Of a stretch of 64,000 bases of DNA, positions 52,964 through 62,458 are shown one piece after another. The stretch's first letter is position 1, and every line of letters starts with the position of its first letter. Origin of the DNA: Bacillus wiedmannii (lineage in GTDB: Bacteria > Bacillota > Bacilli > Bacillales > Bacillaceae_G); assembly GCF_001583695.1 (NCBI RefSeq), contig NZ_LOBC01000023.1, forward strand, positions 1 through 64,000. The letters run 5' to 3'. The notes beneath the pieces were generated by a model that searched no databases, was not told the DNA's origin, and saw only the letters and a list, made by a program, of their open reading frames with translations. The position numbers and the translations under genes were made by a program.

Positions 52964-54934
52964 TTGAAAAAATTATGGATGTTGGTTTTCTTTTGTTTTG
53001 CAGTTATGTTGGTAGGATGTAATAAAAACGAACCGCCAAAACAAGCATTTGAAGAATATATAAATTTATGGAATGATAAAAAATTCGCAAATATGTATGA
53101 TCATTTATCAGAACATGCCCAAAAAACGATTTCTAAAAAGGAATTCACCGAGAAATATCAAAAAATCTATGAGGGTATTGGAGTTAAGGATTTAAAAATT
53201 AAAACGAAAGGAGAGAATGCTAAAGATAAAGAACTTTTTCTTTTTGAAGTTAAGATGGATACGGATGGAGGAACAGCTTCATTTATCCATGAAGCAAAAC
53301 TTGTGAAAGAAAAAGAATCTTGGAAAATAGATTGGACACCAGATTTCATTTTTCCAGGTATGAAAAAAGATTACAAAGTACGTATGCAAATAGAACAAGG
53401 AAAACGCGGAGAAATATATGATCGAAATGGGAAGGGTCTAGCAACGAATGGTAAAGCGACTGAGGTTGGAATTATTCCAGAGAAACTAGGCGAAACGGCA
53501 GCGCAAACAAAAGAAATAGTAGCACAGTTACTGGATATGTCTATAGAAGAGGTCAATCAGAAGCTTACAGCGAAATGGATAAATCCAGACTCCTTTGTAC
53601 CAATTGGGATTTTAAAAGAGGGAACTAGACAGAATGATTATATTGAATTAGAAGGAGTATCATCTCGCCCAGTAAATATTCGTACGTATTCATTAGGAGA
53701 AGCAGCGGCACACTTAACTGGATATATAGGAAAGGTGAATGCAGAGGAGTTAAAATCGCTTCAAAAAAGAGGTTATCAAGCTGATGATTTAGTAGGTAAG
53801 ACAGGTTTAGAGAAAGTATTAGAGAATAAATTGCGTGGCGAAAAAGGTGGACGCGTATTTATAGAAGATGAGAATGGAAAAGAGATTAAAAATGTAGCAA
53901 AAAAAGAAGCAAAAGAAGGGGAAAACGTTACGTTAACAATTGATGCTGCAATTCAAGAAAAAATCTTTAATGAGATGAAAAATGAAGCAGGATCTAGTGC
54001 AGCGGTCAATCCTAAAACAGGTGAAACTATTGCACTTGTAAGTAGCCCTGCTTATAATCCAAATACAATAGTTAGAGGAGCATCAAAAGCCCAACGAGAA
54101 GCATGGAATAACGACTCGAAACTACCAATGATGAATCGTTTTACACAAGCATTTGTACCAGGTTCCGTATTTAAAACGATTACTGGTGCAATTGGTTTGG
54201 AAACAAACACTATAAACCCTAAGGAAGAATTTAAAATTCAAGGATTAAAGTGGGCAAAAGATTCATCTTGGGGAAATTATTATGTAACACGTGTGAAGGA
54301 AGCTAGTCCAATTGATTTTGATAAGGCAATGAAGTACTCTGATAATATTTATTTTGCTCAACAAGCTTTGAAAATGGGAAAAGATCAGTATGTAAATGAA
54401 TTTAAGAAATACGGATTTCATGAAAAATTACCAATCGAATACGAATTTCCTATTTCAATCATTGCAAGAGATGGGATAAAAAATGATATTCAACTAGCAG
54501 ACACGGGATATGGACAAGGACAAGTATTAATGACACCACTTCATTTAGCATTAACATATGCACCGATTGTGAATGAAGGGAATATTCCATCGCCTCATCT
54601 TTTAAAAGAAGCAAAAGTAGCGGGGAATTGGAAAGAAAATGTGGTTTCTAAAAAGAATCAAGAGATATTAAAGAGCGCATTAATAAAAGTCATTAATGAC
54701 CCTGATGGCGCGGGGAGAATTGCTAAGGTTGATGGTATAACTCTTGCTGGTAAAACCGGTACAGCAGAACTGAAGGAGTCGAAAGAAGCAGACGGAAAAG
54801 AACTTGGATGGTTTGCAGCTTTTGATGCAAATGCGCCCGACATGATCGTTACCATGATGATCGAAGATGTAAAAGGAAGAGGGGGGAGTAACGTTCCAGG
54901 CGAAAAAGTAAAACATGTTTTTCAGAAAAAATAA
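52964..54934 (+). CDS. MecA-like penicillin-binding transpeptidase lipoprotein
   Basis: 656 residues from TTG 52964 (GGGAGAAG upstream). Lipobox LVGC at residues 16-19. N-terminal NTF2-like MecA domain about 25-130 (EEYINLWNDKKFANMYDHLS). PBP dimer domain about 145-310 (RGEIYDRNGKGLATNG). Transpeptidase about 325-650 with SVFK in VPGSVFKTITGA, SDN in MKYSDNIYFAQ and KTG in LAGKTGTAEL. This build is that of MecA/PBP3-type class B enzymes, which often have low beta-lactam affinity. SigP site B lies directly upstream, which fits induced production during beta-lactam stress. Confidence 0.93.
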   Translation: MKKLWMLVFFCFAVMLVGCNKNEPPKQAFEEYINLWNDKKFANMYDHLSEHAQKTISKKEFTEKYQKIYEGIGVKDLKIKTKGENAKDKELFLFEVKMDTDGGTASFIHEAKLVKEKESWKIDWTPDFIFPGMKKDYKVRMQIEQGKRGEIYDRNGKGLATNGKATEVGIIPEKLGETAAQTKEIVAQLLDMSIEEVNQKLTAKWINPDSFVPIGILKEGTRQNDYIELEGVSSRPVNIRTYSLGEAAAHLTGYIGKVNAEELKSLQKRGYQADDLVGKTGLEKVLENKLRGEKGGRVFIEDENGKEIKNVAKKEAKEGENVTLTIDAAIQEKIFNEMKNEAGSSAAVNPKTGETIALVSSPAYNPNTIVRGASKAQREAWNNDSKLPMMNRFTQAFVPGSVFKTITGAIGLETNTINPKEEFKIQGLKWAKDSSWGNYYVTRVKEASPIDFDKAMKYSDNIYFAQQALKMGKDQYVNEFKKYGFHEKLPIEYEFPISIIARDGIKNDIQLADTGYGQGQVLMTPLHLALTYAPIVNEGNIPSPHLLKEAKVAGNWKENVVSKKNQEILKSALIKVINDPDGAGRIAKVDGITLAGKTGTAELKESKEADGKELGWFAAFDANAPDMIVTMMIEDVKGRGGSNVPGEKVKHVFQKK

Positions 54935-55023
54935 GTAACTATAAGGTGAAATCTTTTACTACATTCATTGTTTGCTTAACACGAAGGTATAAATTGAGCA
55001 ATACAAAGAACAATTAAGTTTCG

Positions 55024-55059
55024 AAAAAGCATTCTCCTTAATCGAGAATGCTTTTTTGT
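55024..55059 (+). terminator. Terminator of the MecA-like PBP gene
   Basis: AAAAAGCATTCTC pairs with GAGAATGCTTTTTT. Confidence 0.85.
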
Positions 55060-55438
55060 TGTGGCTGAATAAAGATAATAACTCATCTTTGTTTTCATTT
55101 TTGAAAGGTTGGTATTGCTAATAGTAAATAGAAGAGTAAAACAAATTGAAAGGGACAAGTGATGGGAATTTTAAACTTTAACAAAACAGTTATTTAGTAA
55201 AACATAAATAGAGCACACAAATAAGTATGCTCTAAGAAAAAGGGTGATACAAGTGGAGTTTTGCGTGAAATGCACAAATAATAATCAGATTTTTTTTGAG
55301 TTTATTTTTAACATTGTATGCTTTACTTGTTGTTAGGAGCCTGTCATGTAAAAGAATGTATAGATGATTATGTTATGAAAGTAATTGCACCGCTTTACAT
55401 TTTTAGGAGGATTTTTTTATTAAAAAAAGATAAAGAAC
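55060..55438. other. Gene-poor region upstream of sigP
   Basis: No convincing ORF. A Cys-rich 27-codon frame (GTG 55253) has a ribosome site but no other support. A hairpin AGAGCA/TGCTCT lies at 55210-55233. Confidence 0.4.
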
Positions 55439-55467
55439 GGAACAAATGAAACTTGTATCTTGTCTAT
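55439..55467 (+). promoter_or_regulatory. SigP-type promoter of sigP itself
   Basis: GGAACAA (55439-55445), 15 nt, TGTCTAT (55461-55467), 65 nt before ATG. Autoregulation. Confidence 0.82.
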
Positions 55468-55532
55468 ATATTGAAACCATAATAAAAGTGAGGGCAGTTT
55501 TATCTTTATTCAAATAAGTTCGAGGTGTGGAA

Positions 55533-56066
55533 ATGGAAGAGACGTTTATTGAAAAGTGTATTCATGATGAGCTTGACTATGTTATAAAAGACTATTGGCA
55601 AGATGTATGGAATTATTCATTTATTATTACGAAAGATCCACACTTATCAGATGATATCACGCAAGATGTATTTATAAAGGTATTTAAAAATTGGAATTCA
55701 TTTCGAAAGGAGTCATCTATTAAAACGTGGATATTAAAAATTACAAGAAATACAGCAATAAACTATTTGAAATCCTCCTATTTTAAAAGGATATCATTAG
55801 TAGGTTTTTTTAGTGATGATAAGCAATCTCCATCGGCAGAAAAAGAATTTTTTAATCAAGAGGAAATGAATGAAGTGTGGGATGTTGTATTAAAACTACC
55901 TAAAAAACACCGTGAAATAATAATTTTAGACGCGAAATATGAATTATCTTATGAAGAAATGGCCGAAACACTAGGAGTATCCATTGGAACTGTAAAATCT
56001 AGATTAAGCCGTGCGAGAAGTAAGGTTTCAAAATTAATAGGGGAGGGTAGTAGTGATGAACAATAA
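55533..56066 (+). CDS. sigP: ECF sigma factor SigP
   Basis: 177 residues from ATG 55533 (GAGGTG 5 nt upstream; GTG 55527 is part of that site). Region 2: WNYSFIITKDPHLSDDITQD, VFIKVFKNWNSFRKESSIKT. Region 4: LPKKHREIIILDAKYELSYE, EMAETLGVSIGTVKSRLSRA. Followed with an 11-nt overlap by a membrane anti-sigma gene. In B. anthracis and B. thuringiensis the corresponding SigP drives beta-lactamase genes in response to beta-lactams. Here five matching promoters, including its own, lie within 13 kb. Confidence 0.92.
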   Translation: MEETFIEKCIHDELDYVIKDYWQDVWNYSFIITKDPHLSDDITQDVFIKVFKNWNSFRKESSIKTWILKITRNTAINYLKSSYFKRISLVGFFSDDKQSPSAEKEFFNQEEMNEVWDVVLKLPKKHREIIILDAKYELSYEEMAETLGVSIGTVKSRLSRARSKVSKLIGEGSSDEQ

Positions 56067-56883
56067 ACAAAATCCTGACTGGTATAAACAATTAAAAAAA
56101 GGCCCAATGGAGAATCGTAAAGATGAAGAAGAGTTTATTTTTAAAATAAAGCAGTCTATATATGAAAATAATGAAGCGGATCTTGTAAAACATAAAAGAC
56201 CGTTTCGTAAAAGAGCATTGCCTATAGTAGTTGTTTTGGTTTGTACAATGTTATTTGTTATCGTTCAACAACCATGGCTTGATGATAATAAATCACCGGT
56301 CCAAAGTAGTACACAAATTAAGCCTAAAACTAAAGATGAGTCTGCTCAAGATCCAACATTAAAACAATTTATGAATGAATTATATCAAAGTACAAATTCA
56401 AAAAATGAAAATGACTTGTATAGAGCGTTAAATGATGAAGTTCTATTTAAAGGGAAGAGTTATAAGAAGGATGAATTGAAGTTTGATGAAGATATTTTTC
56501 ATGAGTTGCAAGTCGCTCTTACAATGGGGGGAGAATTTGCAAATGATACAAAAAAAGTATACAAAGTACCAAGTGGATTGACAGAAAGTAACCAACCAAA
56601 GCAAGCGCATTTTATATATGCAACGGTTACTGGAAATAAAACAAAAATTTTAGCTGAACCAAAACGAGAATCACAAGTTTTATATGAAGTATCTAATGAA
56701 ATGGTAAAAGCTTGGATTCCAGAAAAAGTGCAAAATGATGGATATATAAAAATATCGACAATTAACGGTAATACTGGATATGTACAAAAAGAGTATGTTT
56801 TAACTGATATTAAGTATTCATTTATGTTCGAAAAGAATGATAATGGTGATTGGAAAATAATAAATATAGATTCTATATGGTAA
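56056..56883 (+). CDS. rsiP: Anti-sigma factor RsiP
   Basis: 275 residues from ATG 56056 (GGGAGG 9 nt upstream). Cytosolic N-terminus about 1-53 with basic patches (KHKRPFRKRA). One transmembrane helix about 54-71 (LPIVVVLVCTMLFVIVQ). Extracellular part with a linker and an SH3b-like domain near the C-terminus (ATVTGNKTKILAEPKRESQV, NGNTGYVQKEYVL). It holds SigP at the membrane until a beta-lactam signal starts regulated proteolysis. Translationally coupled to sigP. Confidence 0.9.
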   Translation: MNNKQNPDWYKQLKKGPMENRKDEEEFIFKIKQSIYENNEADLVKHKRPFRKRALPIVVVLVCTMLFVIVQQPWLDDNKSPVQSSTQIKPKTKDESAQDPTLKQFMNELYQSTNSKNENDLYRALNDEVLFKGKSYKKDELKFDEDIFHELQVALTMGGEFANDTKKVYKVPSGLTESNQPKQAHFIYATVTGNKTKILAEPKRESQVLYEVSNEMVKAWIPEKVQNDGYIKISTINGNTGYVQKEYVLTDIKYSFMFEKNDNGDWKIINIDSIW

Positions 56884-56920
56884 AAGAGGAAGGTTCACTT
56901 TAATGAACCTTCCTCTTTGT
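56884..56920. terminator. Bidirectional terminator between rsiP and the convergent PBP gene
   Basis: AAGAGGAAGGTTCA pairs with TGAACCTTCCTCTTT. It lies inside the last codons of the minus-strand PBP. Confidence 0.85.
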
Positions 56921-58655
56921 TATTATCTTTTTTTTGAAGTGTATGCCAAGACTCTAAAATTTCCGATGTAACGAGAGCAGCGATGTTTTTTTCTGAATTA
57001 CTACCAGGAATAACGACAGAAATGGCGATTTGTGGATCTTCGGTAGGAGCATATGCAATGAAAAGAGAATGATTTATCATTTTTTCTTGCTCATTCGGAA
57101 AACCTGTAATACCCGTTTTACCTGCGACATGGAAGGGTAAGTTTTTAATTTCCTCTATATTTTGGCTCATCCCACCTTGCACGACACTCCAAAATTTCAC
57201 CGGGTAACGATTTGAACTTTCTAAAATTGGTTTAAACTTTTTTGTTTCCTTACCATTTTGATCAATAATAGCACTTACGATTTGAGGTTTATATTTATCA
57301 CCTTTACTTGCTAAAGTTGCTGCATATTGAGCAAGTTGAAGAGGAGTGTGTACTTCATTTCCTCCCCAAGAGGCATTTAATAAGGCGGAGATACCATTTT
57401 CAAACTTGTTTGTTGGATGAAATTCATATTGTCCGTCTTCTTCAAAAGGTAAATCAACCCCGGTTTTAGAACGAAGGCCAAATTGCTTTAAATACTCTGT
57501 CCATATATGTGCAACTTTTTCTATATTCCCATTATTTTGGTTGAATAAGGGTAGAGCTACTTTTGCTGTCATAAATGTGTTAGATGAATTAATGATAGCC
57601 TGCCTTGGTGTAATCTCACCTGTTGGCGTTCCAGGTGCATTCGTAATGTTATTTTGATTATCATATTGAAAAGTACCTTTATCTAAATAAGTATCTTCAG
57701 GTTGAAAAAGCTTTTCGTTTAATCCAATTAAAATAGTAAGTGGCTTTATAGTTGAGGCCATATTTACATAAGATTCACCATACTTTAATTTTTGAATTGC
57801 TTTATTTTGCGAAAGTGATTTAATGTTTTCATTTTTAGATGATACATGTGTATTTAATGTATTTGGATCAAACACTGCCGAGTTGGCCATAGTTAAAATT
57901 GCGCCAGTTTTTACATCGGTTACTACAACATAACCAGCTTTAGCATCACGTATTTTCTTAATTTGAGATCTTAATGCTTCCTCTGTTTTTTGTTGCAATT
58001 TAGAGTCTAAAGCTATCTGGACATCTTTTCCATTTTGTATTTTTCGGATGTTCCAAAAGAACTTTTTATTATTCATTTTAAAAATTAGAGTTTTTCCTGG
58101 TTTTCCTTTTAAATCATTTTCATATTGCAACTCGATCCCGCTTTTTCCAACGGGCATATGCTTTAAATTAAGCTCATTTTCCACATACCCAATTACTTGT
58201 GAACCAGTTTCGTGTTTAGGATAATATCGAATCAATTCATCTTTGATTATTACATTATTGGGTTTGTTTTTGTTTATGAATGCAAGTTCATTCTCAGTTA
58301 TGTCAGAGTATAACGGTATATCATTCATAGTCTTATTTTTACAAGATTGTTGTAATTGCGATTTTATAGTCTCTGTAGAAATTTCATGTTGAAACTCGTT
58401 TGAAAATTGATTGAAAAAAGCTAATGTGTTTGATGTATCTTGATTCGATAAATTTTCATAATTAGAAGTGCAATAAAGAGACTTAACTTTCTTATTTGTA
58501 GCTAGTATTACACCATTTTGATCAAAAATTTTTCCTCTTTCAGCTGAAGAAGTTGCGATAGTAATTGAAATGAAGTTGATTTTTAATAAAATTAGTAAAA
58601 TCAAACCTACAATAGAAAGAACCGCAAAAAATCTCCATCTTTTTGTATGTAACAT
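56895..58655 (-). CDS. Class B penicillin-binding protein
   Basis: 586 residues with ribosome site AAGGGAGGG. Transmembrane anchor 8-30 (FFAVLSIVGLILLILLKINF). Dimer domain about 36-215 (SSAERGKIFDQNGVILATNK). Transpeptidase about 240-575: STIK in NMASTIKPLTILIG, SSN in IINSSNTFMTAK, KTG in VAGKTGITGFP. Resembles the PBP2/SpoVD branch without PASTA domains. It is convergent to rsiP and divergent from the next PBP. No SigP motif was found on its side of the shared promoter region. Confidence 0.9.
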   Translation of the reverse strand: MLHTKRWRFFAVLSIVGLILLILLKINFISITIATSSAERGKIFDQNGVILATNKKVKSLYCTSNYENLSNQDTSNTLAFFNQFSNEFQHEISTETIKSQLQQSCKNKTMNDIPLYSDITENELAFINKNKPNNVIIKDELIRYYPKHETGSQVIGYVENELNLKHMPVGKSGIELQYENDLKGKPGKTLIFKMNNKKFFWNIRKIQNGKDVQIALDSKLQQKTEEALRSQIKKIRDAKAGYVVVTDVKTGAILTMANSAVFDPNTLNTHVSSKNENIKSLSQNKAIQKLKYGESYVNMASTIKPLTILIGLNEKLFQPEDTYLDKGTFQYDNQNNITNAPGTPTGEITPRQAIINSSNTFMTAKVALPLFNQNNGNIEKVAHIWTEYLKQFGLRSKTGVDLPFEEDGQYEFHPTNKFENGISALLNASWGGNEVHTPLQLAQYAATLASKGDKYKPQIVSAIIDQNGKETKKFKPILESSNRYPVKFWSVVQGGMSQNIEEIKNLPFHVAGKTGITGFPNEQEKMINHSLFIAYAPTEDPQIAISVVIPGSNSEKNIAALVTSEILESWHTLQKKDNNKEEGSLK

Positions 58656-58714
58656 ATAACCCTCCCTTATGTAGCCTATTTCATCTTATAGTTAATTATT
58701 TTTTTTGTAAATGT

Positions 58715-58743
58715 GGAACAACTTTATTGTTTAGGTTGTCTAT
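58715..58743 (+). promoter_or_regulatory. SigP-type promoter (site C)
   Basis: GGAACAA (58715-58721), 15 nt, TGTCTAT (58737-58743), oriented toward the plus-strand PBP 296 nt away. Confidence 0.8.
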
Positions 58744-58887
58744 TAAGTATTACAGCATGAAGAAAGGAACCATCAGTATGAAAATTTACTAGCAAGTCTA
58801 TATGTAAGTTTAATAAGAGTCATTATACAGTGTAGCATTTCTAATGCAAGAGACAAAAAAATAGAGAGAAAACAGAAAGGGAGAGTT

Positions 58888-58935
58888 ATGAGTTACGTAG
58901 CTAAACGAAAAGGAATGGATGCTTACAAGGAGTAG
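58888..58935 (+). other. 15-codon ORF in the PBP leader
   Basis: ATG 58888 follows AAAGGGAGAG and reads MSYVAKRKGMDAYKE before TAG. The same frame continues in sensible residues past two stops to the PBP start, so it may be a decayed gene or a leader peptide. Confidence 0.35.
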
Positions 58936-59038
58936 GCAAAAAATTGAGACGATATTTATAACCGGTTATCGGTATCTAATATAAAAGGAATGCTTTTAGT
59001 ATTTGCAGTAATTCCTGAAAGGATTAAATGGAGGATTT

Positions 59039-61171
59039 ATGAAAAAACAAAAAGAAAAAAAGCAGCAGACATATATATCTATTCGATTAAATATAATGTT
59101 CCTTTGCATATTTCTACTATTCTCAGCCATTATTATGCAGCTAGGAAAAGTACAAATCGTTGAGGGAGAGGCTTATAAGAACCAAGTGGAGAGCAGTCAA
59201 AATGAAACAACTAGTATACCAGTTCCACGTGGACAAATACTAGATCGAGAAGGGAAAGCAGTCGTTAATAATAAATCTCTTCGCACAATTACGTATACAA
59301 GGGTGAAAGGAATTACGAGTGAAGATATTTTAAAAACAGCAAAAGACTTAGCGAAAGTACTTGAAATGCCCGAACAAGATATAAATAAGTTAACTGAAAT
59401 CGATAAAAAAGATTTTTGGATGCAGTTGAATACGAAACATGCGGAGACAAAGATTACTAAAAAAGATATAGAAAAGTTTAAAGAAAAGGGAATAGAGGGA
59501 AAAGAGTTAGATAAAAAAATTGATGACTTAAGACGAAGTCGCGTTACAGAAGTAGAATTGGCAGAATTAACAGCACAAGATTTAAAAGTGTTAGCTATTA
59601 AAAGTAAAATGAGTTCAGGTTATCAACTGACACCACAAATTATTAAAAAAGATGTAACAGATGAAGAGTATGCACGGATAAGTGAAAAGCTTATGGAGTT
59701 CCCAGGAGTAGATGCAACGGTTGATTGGGAACGTAATTACGTAAATGGTAATTTATTTCGTTCCGTGTTAGGTAATATTACAAGCAGTGAAGAAGGATTA
59801 CCGAAAGAAAACTTAGATTCTTATTTGGTACGTGGATATAACCGTAATGATCGTGTAGGAAAAAGTTATATTGAACAACGATATGAAGATGTATTACACG
59901 GTACAAAAGAAGAAGTGAAAAACATTACTGATAAATCAGGAAATATTGTTAGCACAGAAATAATCTCTAAAGGAAAAAGTGGTAATAGTTTAACATTAAC
60001 GATTGATATGGAATTACAAAAGAAAGTGGAAGAAAGTATAGAGAAAAATTTGAGGGCTTTTAAGAGTTCAGAGCCACTGTTGGACCGAGCTTTTGTCGTC
60101 ATGACGAATCCAAATAATGGACAGATTTTATCTATGGCAGGCAAAAAGATTGTAGAAAAAGAAGGGAAAATGGAGATTGAGGATTTGGCATTAGGTAACA
60201 TGACAACTTCGTATGAGCTAGGATCAGCTGTAAAAGGTGCTACTTTATTAACTGGATATGAGACAGGGGCAATACAGCCAGGAGATCAATTTTATGATGC
60301 ACCTATGAAATTTAAAGGTACACAAGCTAAGAAATCGTGGAATGTATCCGGATTTGGTAATATTAATGATTTACGAGCTCTACAAGTATCTTCGAATGTA
60401 TACATGTTCCAGACAGCTTTAAAAATTGCGGGAGTTAATTACGTACCAAATGGCTCATTGGATATTAAACAAGGAGCCTTTGATACGATGCGTTATTATT
60501 TCAAGCAATTTGGTTTAGGTGTCCCAACAGGTATTGATTTACCGAATGAAATAATTGGACAAACTAGAAAAGCAGATAGTCAACCTGGTTTTTTACTAGA
60601 CTTTTCTATTGGTCAGTATGATACGTATACGCCGTTGCAATTGGCGCAATATATTTCAACGATTGCTAATGGCGGTTATAGAATGCAACCACAAATTGTA
60701 CAAGAAATACGAGAACAATCAATAAAAGAAGAGGTTGGTAAAGTTATACGCTCCATAGAGCCTGTCGTATTAAATCGAATTGATATGAAGACAGAACATA
60801 TTGATCGGATAAAAGAAGGGTTTAGATGGGTATTCCAAGAAGGTGATGGAACTGGCGTGAAGCATTTCAAAAATGCTTCATATAAACCAGCAGGAAAGAC
60901 AGGGACAGCTCAAACTGTATATGGTGGAGATGATCCAATTGGTAGAAATGCAAAAGGAGAACGTATGGAATGTTACAACTTAACATTAGTTGGATATGCT
61001 CCATATGATAATCCAGAAGTGGCATTTTCTATTGTAGTCCCATGGCTTCATGATGATAAAAGTGGAATTAATTCTATAATTGGAAAGGAAGTTTTAGATG
61101 TATACTTTGATTTAAAACAGCAACGTATACATGGTGAAGCTGCTAGTACAGATAGTTCTAATCAAAATTAG
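59039..61171 (+). CDS. Class B penicillin-binding protein (PBP2/PbpA-H type)
   Basis: 710 residues with ribosome site GGAGG. Transmembrane anchor about 15-37 (IRLNIMFLCIFLLFSAIIMQ). Pedestal and dimer domain with the usual PRGQILDREGKAVVNN at about 60. Transpeptidase about 330-690: SAVK in YELGSAVKGATLLTGY, SSN in QVSSNVYMFQ, KTG in PAGKTGTAQTVYG. This is the elongation-type transpeptidase build (PbpA/PbpH). SigP site C lies upstream, so it may be a spare enzyme made when housekeeping PBPs are blocked. Confidence 0.92.
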   Translation: MKKQKEKKQQTYISIRLNIMFLCIFLLFSAIIMQLGKVQIVEGEAYKNQVESSQNETTSIPVPRGQILDREGKAVVNNKSLRTITYTRVKGITSEDILKTAKDLAKVLEMPEQDINKLTEIDKKDFWMQLNTKHAETKITKKDIEKFKEKGIEGKELDKKIDDLRRSRVTEVELAELTAQDLKVLAIKSKMSSGYQLTPQIIKKDVTDEEYARISEKLMEFPGVDATVDWERNYVNGNLFRSVLGNITSSEEGLPKENLDSYLVRGYNRNDRVGKSYIEQRYEDVLHGTKEEVKNITDKSGNIVSTEIISKGKSGNSLTLTIDMELQKKVEESIEKNLRAFKSSEPLLDRAFVVMTNPNNGQILSMAGKKIVEKEGKMEIEDLALGNMTTSYELGSAVKGATLLTGYETGAIQPGDQFYDAPMKFKGTQAKKSWNVSGFGNINDLRALQVSSNVYMFQTALKIAGVNYVPNGSLDIKQGAFDTMRYYFKQFGLGVPTGIDLPNEIIGQTRKADSQPGFLLDFSIGQYDTYTPLQLAQYISTIANGGYRMQPQIVQEIREQSIKEEVGKVIRSIEPVVLNRIDMKTEHIDRIKEGFRWVFQEGDGTGVKHFKNASYKPAGKTGTAQTVYGGDDPIGRNAKGERMECYNLTLVGYAPYDNPEVAFSIVVPWLHDDKSGINSIIGKEVLDVYFDLKQQRIHGEAASTDSSNQN

Positions 61172-61249
61172 TAAAATGTGAGTATTTTTCTTAGGGGAAG
61201 TGACCCTGTTTATATAAAAGCCTTTATAAGTTAAAGGAAGATTTGAAAT

Positions 61250-61290
61250 AAGAGATGGCAACTACCACAGTTGCTATCTCTTACTTTTGT
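61250..61290 (+). terminator. Terminator of the PBP gene
   Basis: AAGAGATGGCAACT pairs with AGTTGCTATCTCTT, followed by ACTTTTG. Confidence 0.75.
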
Positions 61291-61328
61291 TAATATTTTG
61301 GCTACTGTTAAAAAGGTTTTAAATTTAT

Positions 61329-61357
61329 GGAACAAACTTGTTTCTTAGGTGGTCTAT
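61329..61357 (+). promoter_or_regulatory. SigP-type promoter (site D) of the beta-lactamase
   Basis: GGAACAA (61329-61335), 15 nt, GGTCTAT (61351-61357), 90 nt before ATG. The first base of the -10 block differs from the other sites, and the upstream flank is only partly conserved. Confidence 0.8.
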
Positions 61358-61446
61358 TATGTGTACGTATAAAAACAGGTTTTTAAATAGGATACAGTGT
61401 ATTGAATTTACTACTTGTTTTCAGTATTGAAAATTTGAAAGGAATG

Positions 61447-62373
61447 ATGATTTTGAAAAACAAAAGGATGCTAAAAATAGGAATATGCGTTGGTATATTA
61501 GGTTTAAGTGTTACAAGCCTAGAAGCTTTTACAGGAGGGTCACTGCAAGTTGAAGCGAAAGAAAAGACTGGACAAGTGAAACATAAAAATCAGGCGACGC
61601 ATAAAGAATTCTCTCAACTTGAGAAAAAATTTGATGCTCGATTAGGTGTATATGCGATTGATACTGGTACACATCAAACAATTGCTTATCGACCTAACGA
61701 AAGATTTGCCTTTGCATCAACTTACAAGGCGTTAGCCGCAGGAGTATTGCTACAGCAAAACTCAACTGATAAATTAAATGAAGTTATCACTTATACGAAA
61801 GACGACTTAGTGGAATATTCACCTGTTACAGAGAAACATGTAGATACCGGAATGACACTAGGAGAAATTGCAGAGGCCGCCGTTCGTTCCAGCGATAATA
61901 CTGCAGGGAACATTTTATTTAATAAAATAGGCGGACCTAAAGGATATGAAAAAGCGCTTAGACAGATGGGGGATCGGATTACTATGGCTGATCGCTTTGA
62001 AACAGAGTTAAACGAGGCTATTCCAGGAGATATTCGTGACACTAGTACAGCGAAAGCAATTGCTACTAATCTGAAAGCTTTCACGGTCGGAAATGCGCTT
62101 CCAGCTCATAAACGTAACATTCTTACAGAGTGGATGAAAGGAAATGCTACAGGAGACAAACTTATTCGTGCAGGCGTACCAACTGACTGGATAGTTGGAG
62201 ATAAATCAGGTGCTGGAAGTTATGGGACACGAAATGATATTGCTATCGTTTGCCCGCAAAATAGAGCACCCATTATTATCGCAATTTTATCTAGTAAAGA
62301 TGAGAAAGAAGCTACTTATGATAATCAACTCATTGCAGAGGCAACTGAAGTTATAGTTAAGGCTCTTAAATGA
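61447..62373 (+). CDS. bla1: Class A beta-lactamase Bla1
   Basis: 308 residues from ATG 61447 (AAAGGA close upstream; TTG 61453 and ATG 61444 are alternatives). Signal peptide about 1-38. Catalytic set complete: STYK (91-94), SDN (149-151), E185 in ETELN, KSG (253-255). It hydrolyses penicillins. It closely resembles B. anthracis Bla1 and B. cereus penicillinase. Near the KSG block the sequence reads IAIVCPQNRAP, where related enzymes I recall have Trp-Pro, so a Cys is present in the mature enzyme. Under SigP site D. Confidence 0.93.
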   Translation: MILKNKRMLKIGICVGILGLSVTSLEAFTGGSLQVEAKEKTGQVKHKNQATHKEFSQLEKKFDARLGVYAIDTGTHQTIAYRPNERFAFASTYKALAAGVLLQQNSTDKLNEVITYTKDDLVEYSPVTEKHVDTGMTLGEIAEAAVRSSDNTAGNILFNKIGGPKGYEKALRQMGDRITMADRFETELNEAIPGDIRDTSTAKAIATNLKAFTVGNALPAHKRNILTEWMKGNATGDKLIRAGVPTDWIVGDKSGAGSYGTRNDIAIVCPQNRAPIIIAILSSKDEKEATYDNQLIAEATEVIVKALK

Positions 62374-62419
62374 TAATTTCTCAATTCTTTATGTAATGTA
62401 ATTGAAAATATGAACCTAG

Positions 62420-62458
62420 AAAGCGATTCTTTTCATGTGAAAAGAATCGCTTTTTTGT
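62420..62458 (+). terminator. Terminator of bla1
   Basis: AAAGCGATTCTTTTC pairs with GAAAAGAATCGCTTTTTT. Confidence 0.88.

Noticed and set aside
55253-55336. 27-codon Cys-rich frame (GTG start) upstream of sigP
   Set aside because: It has a ribosome site, but its composition is erratic and it is followed by the sigP promoter; too weak for a gene call.
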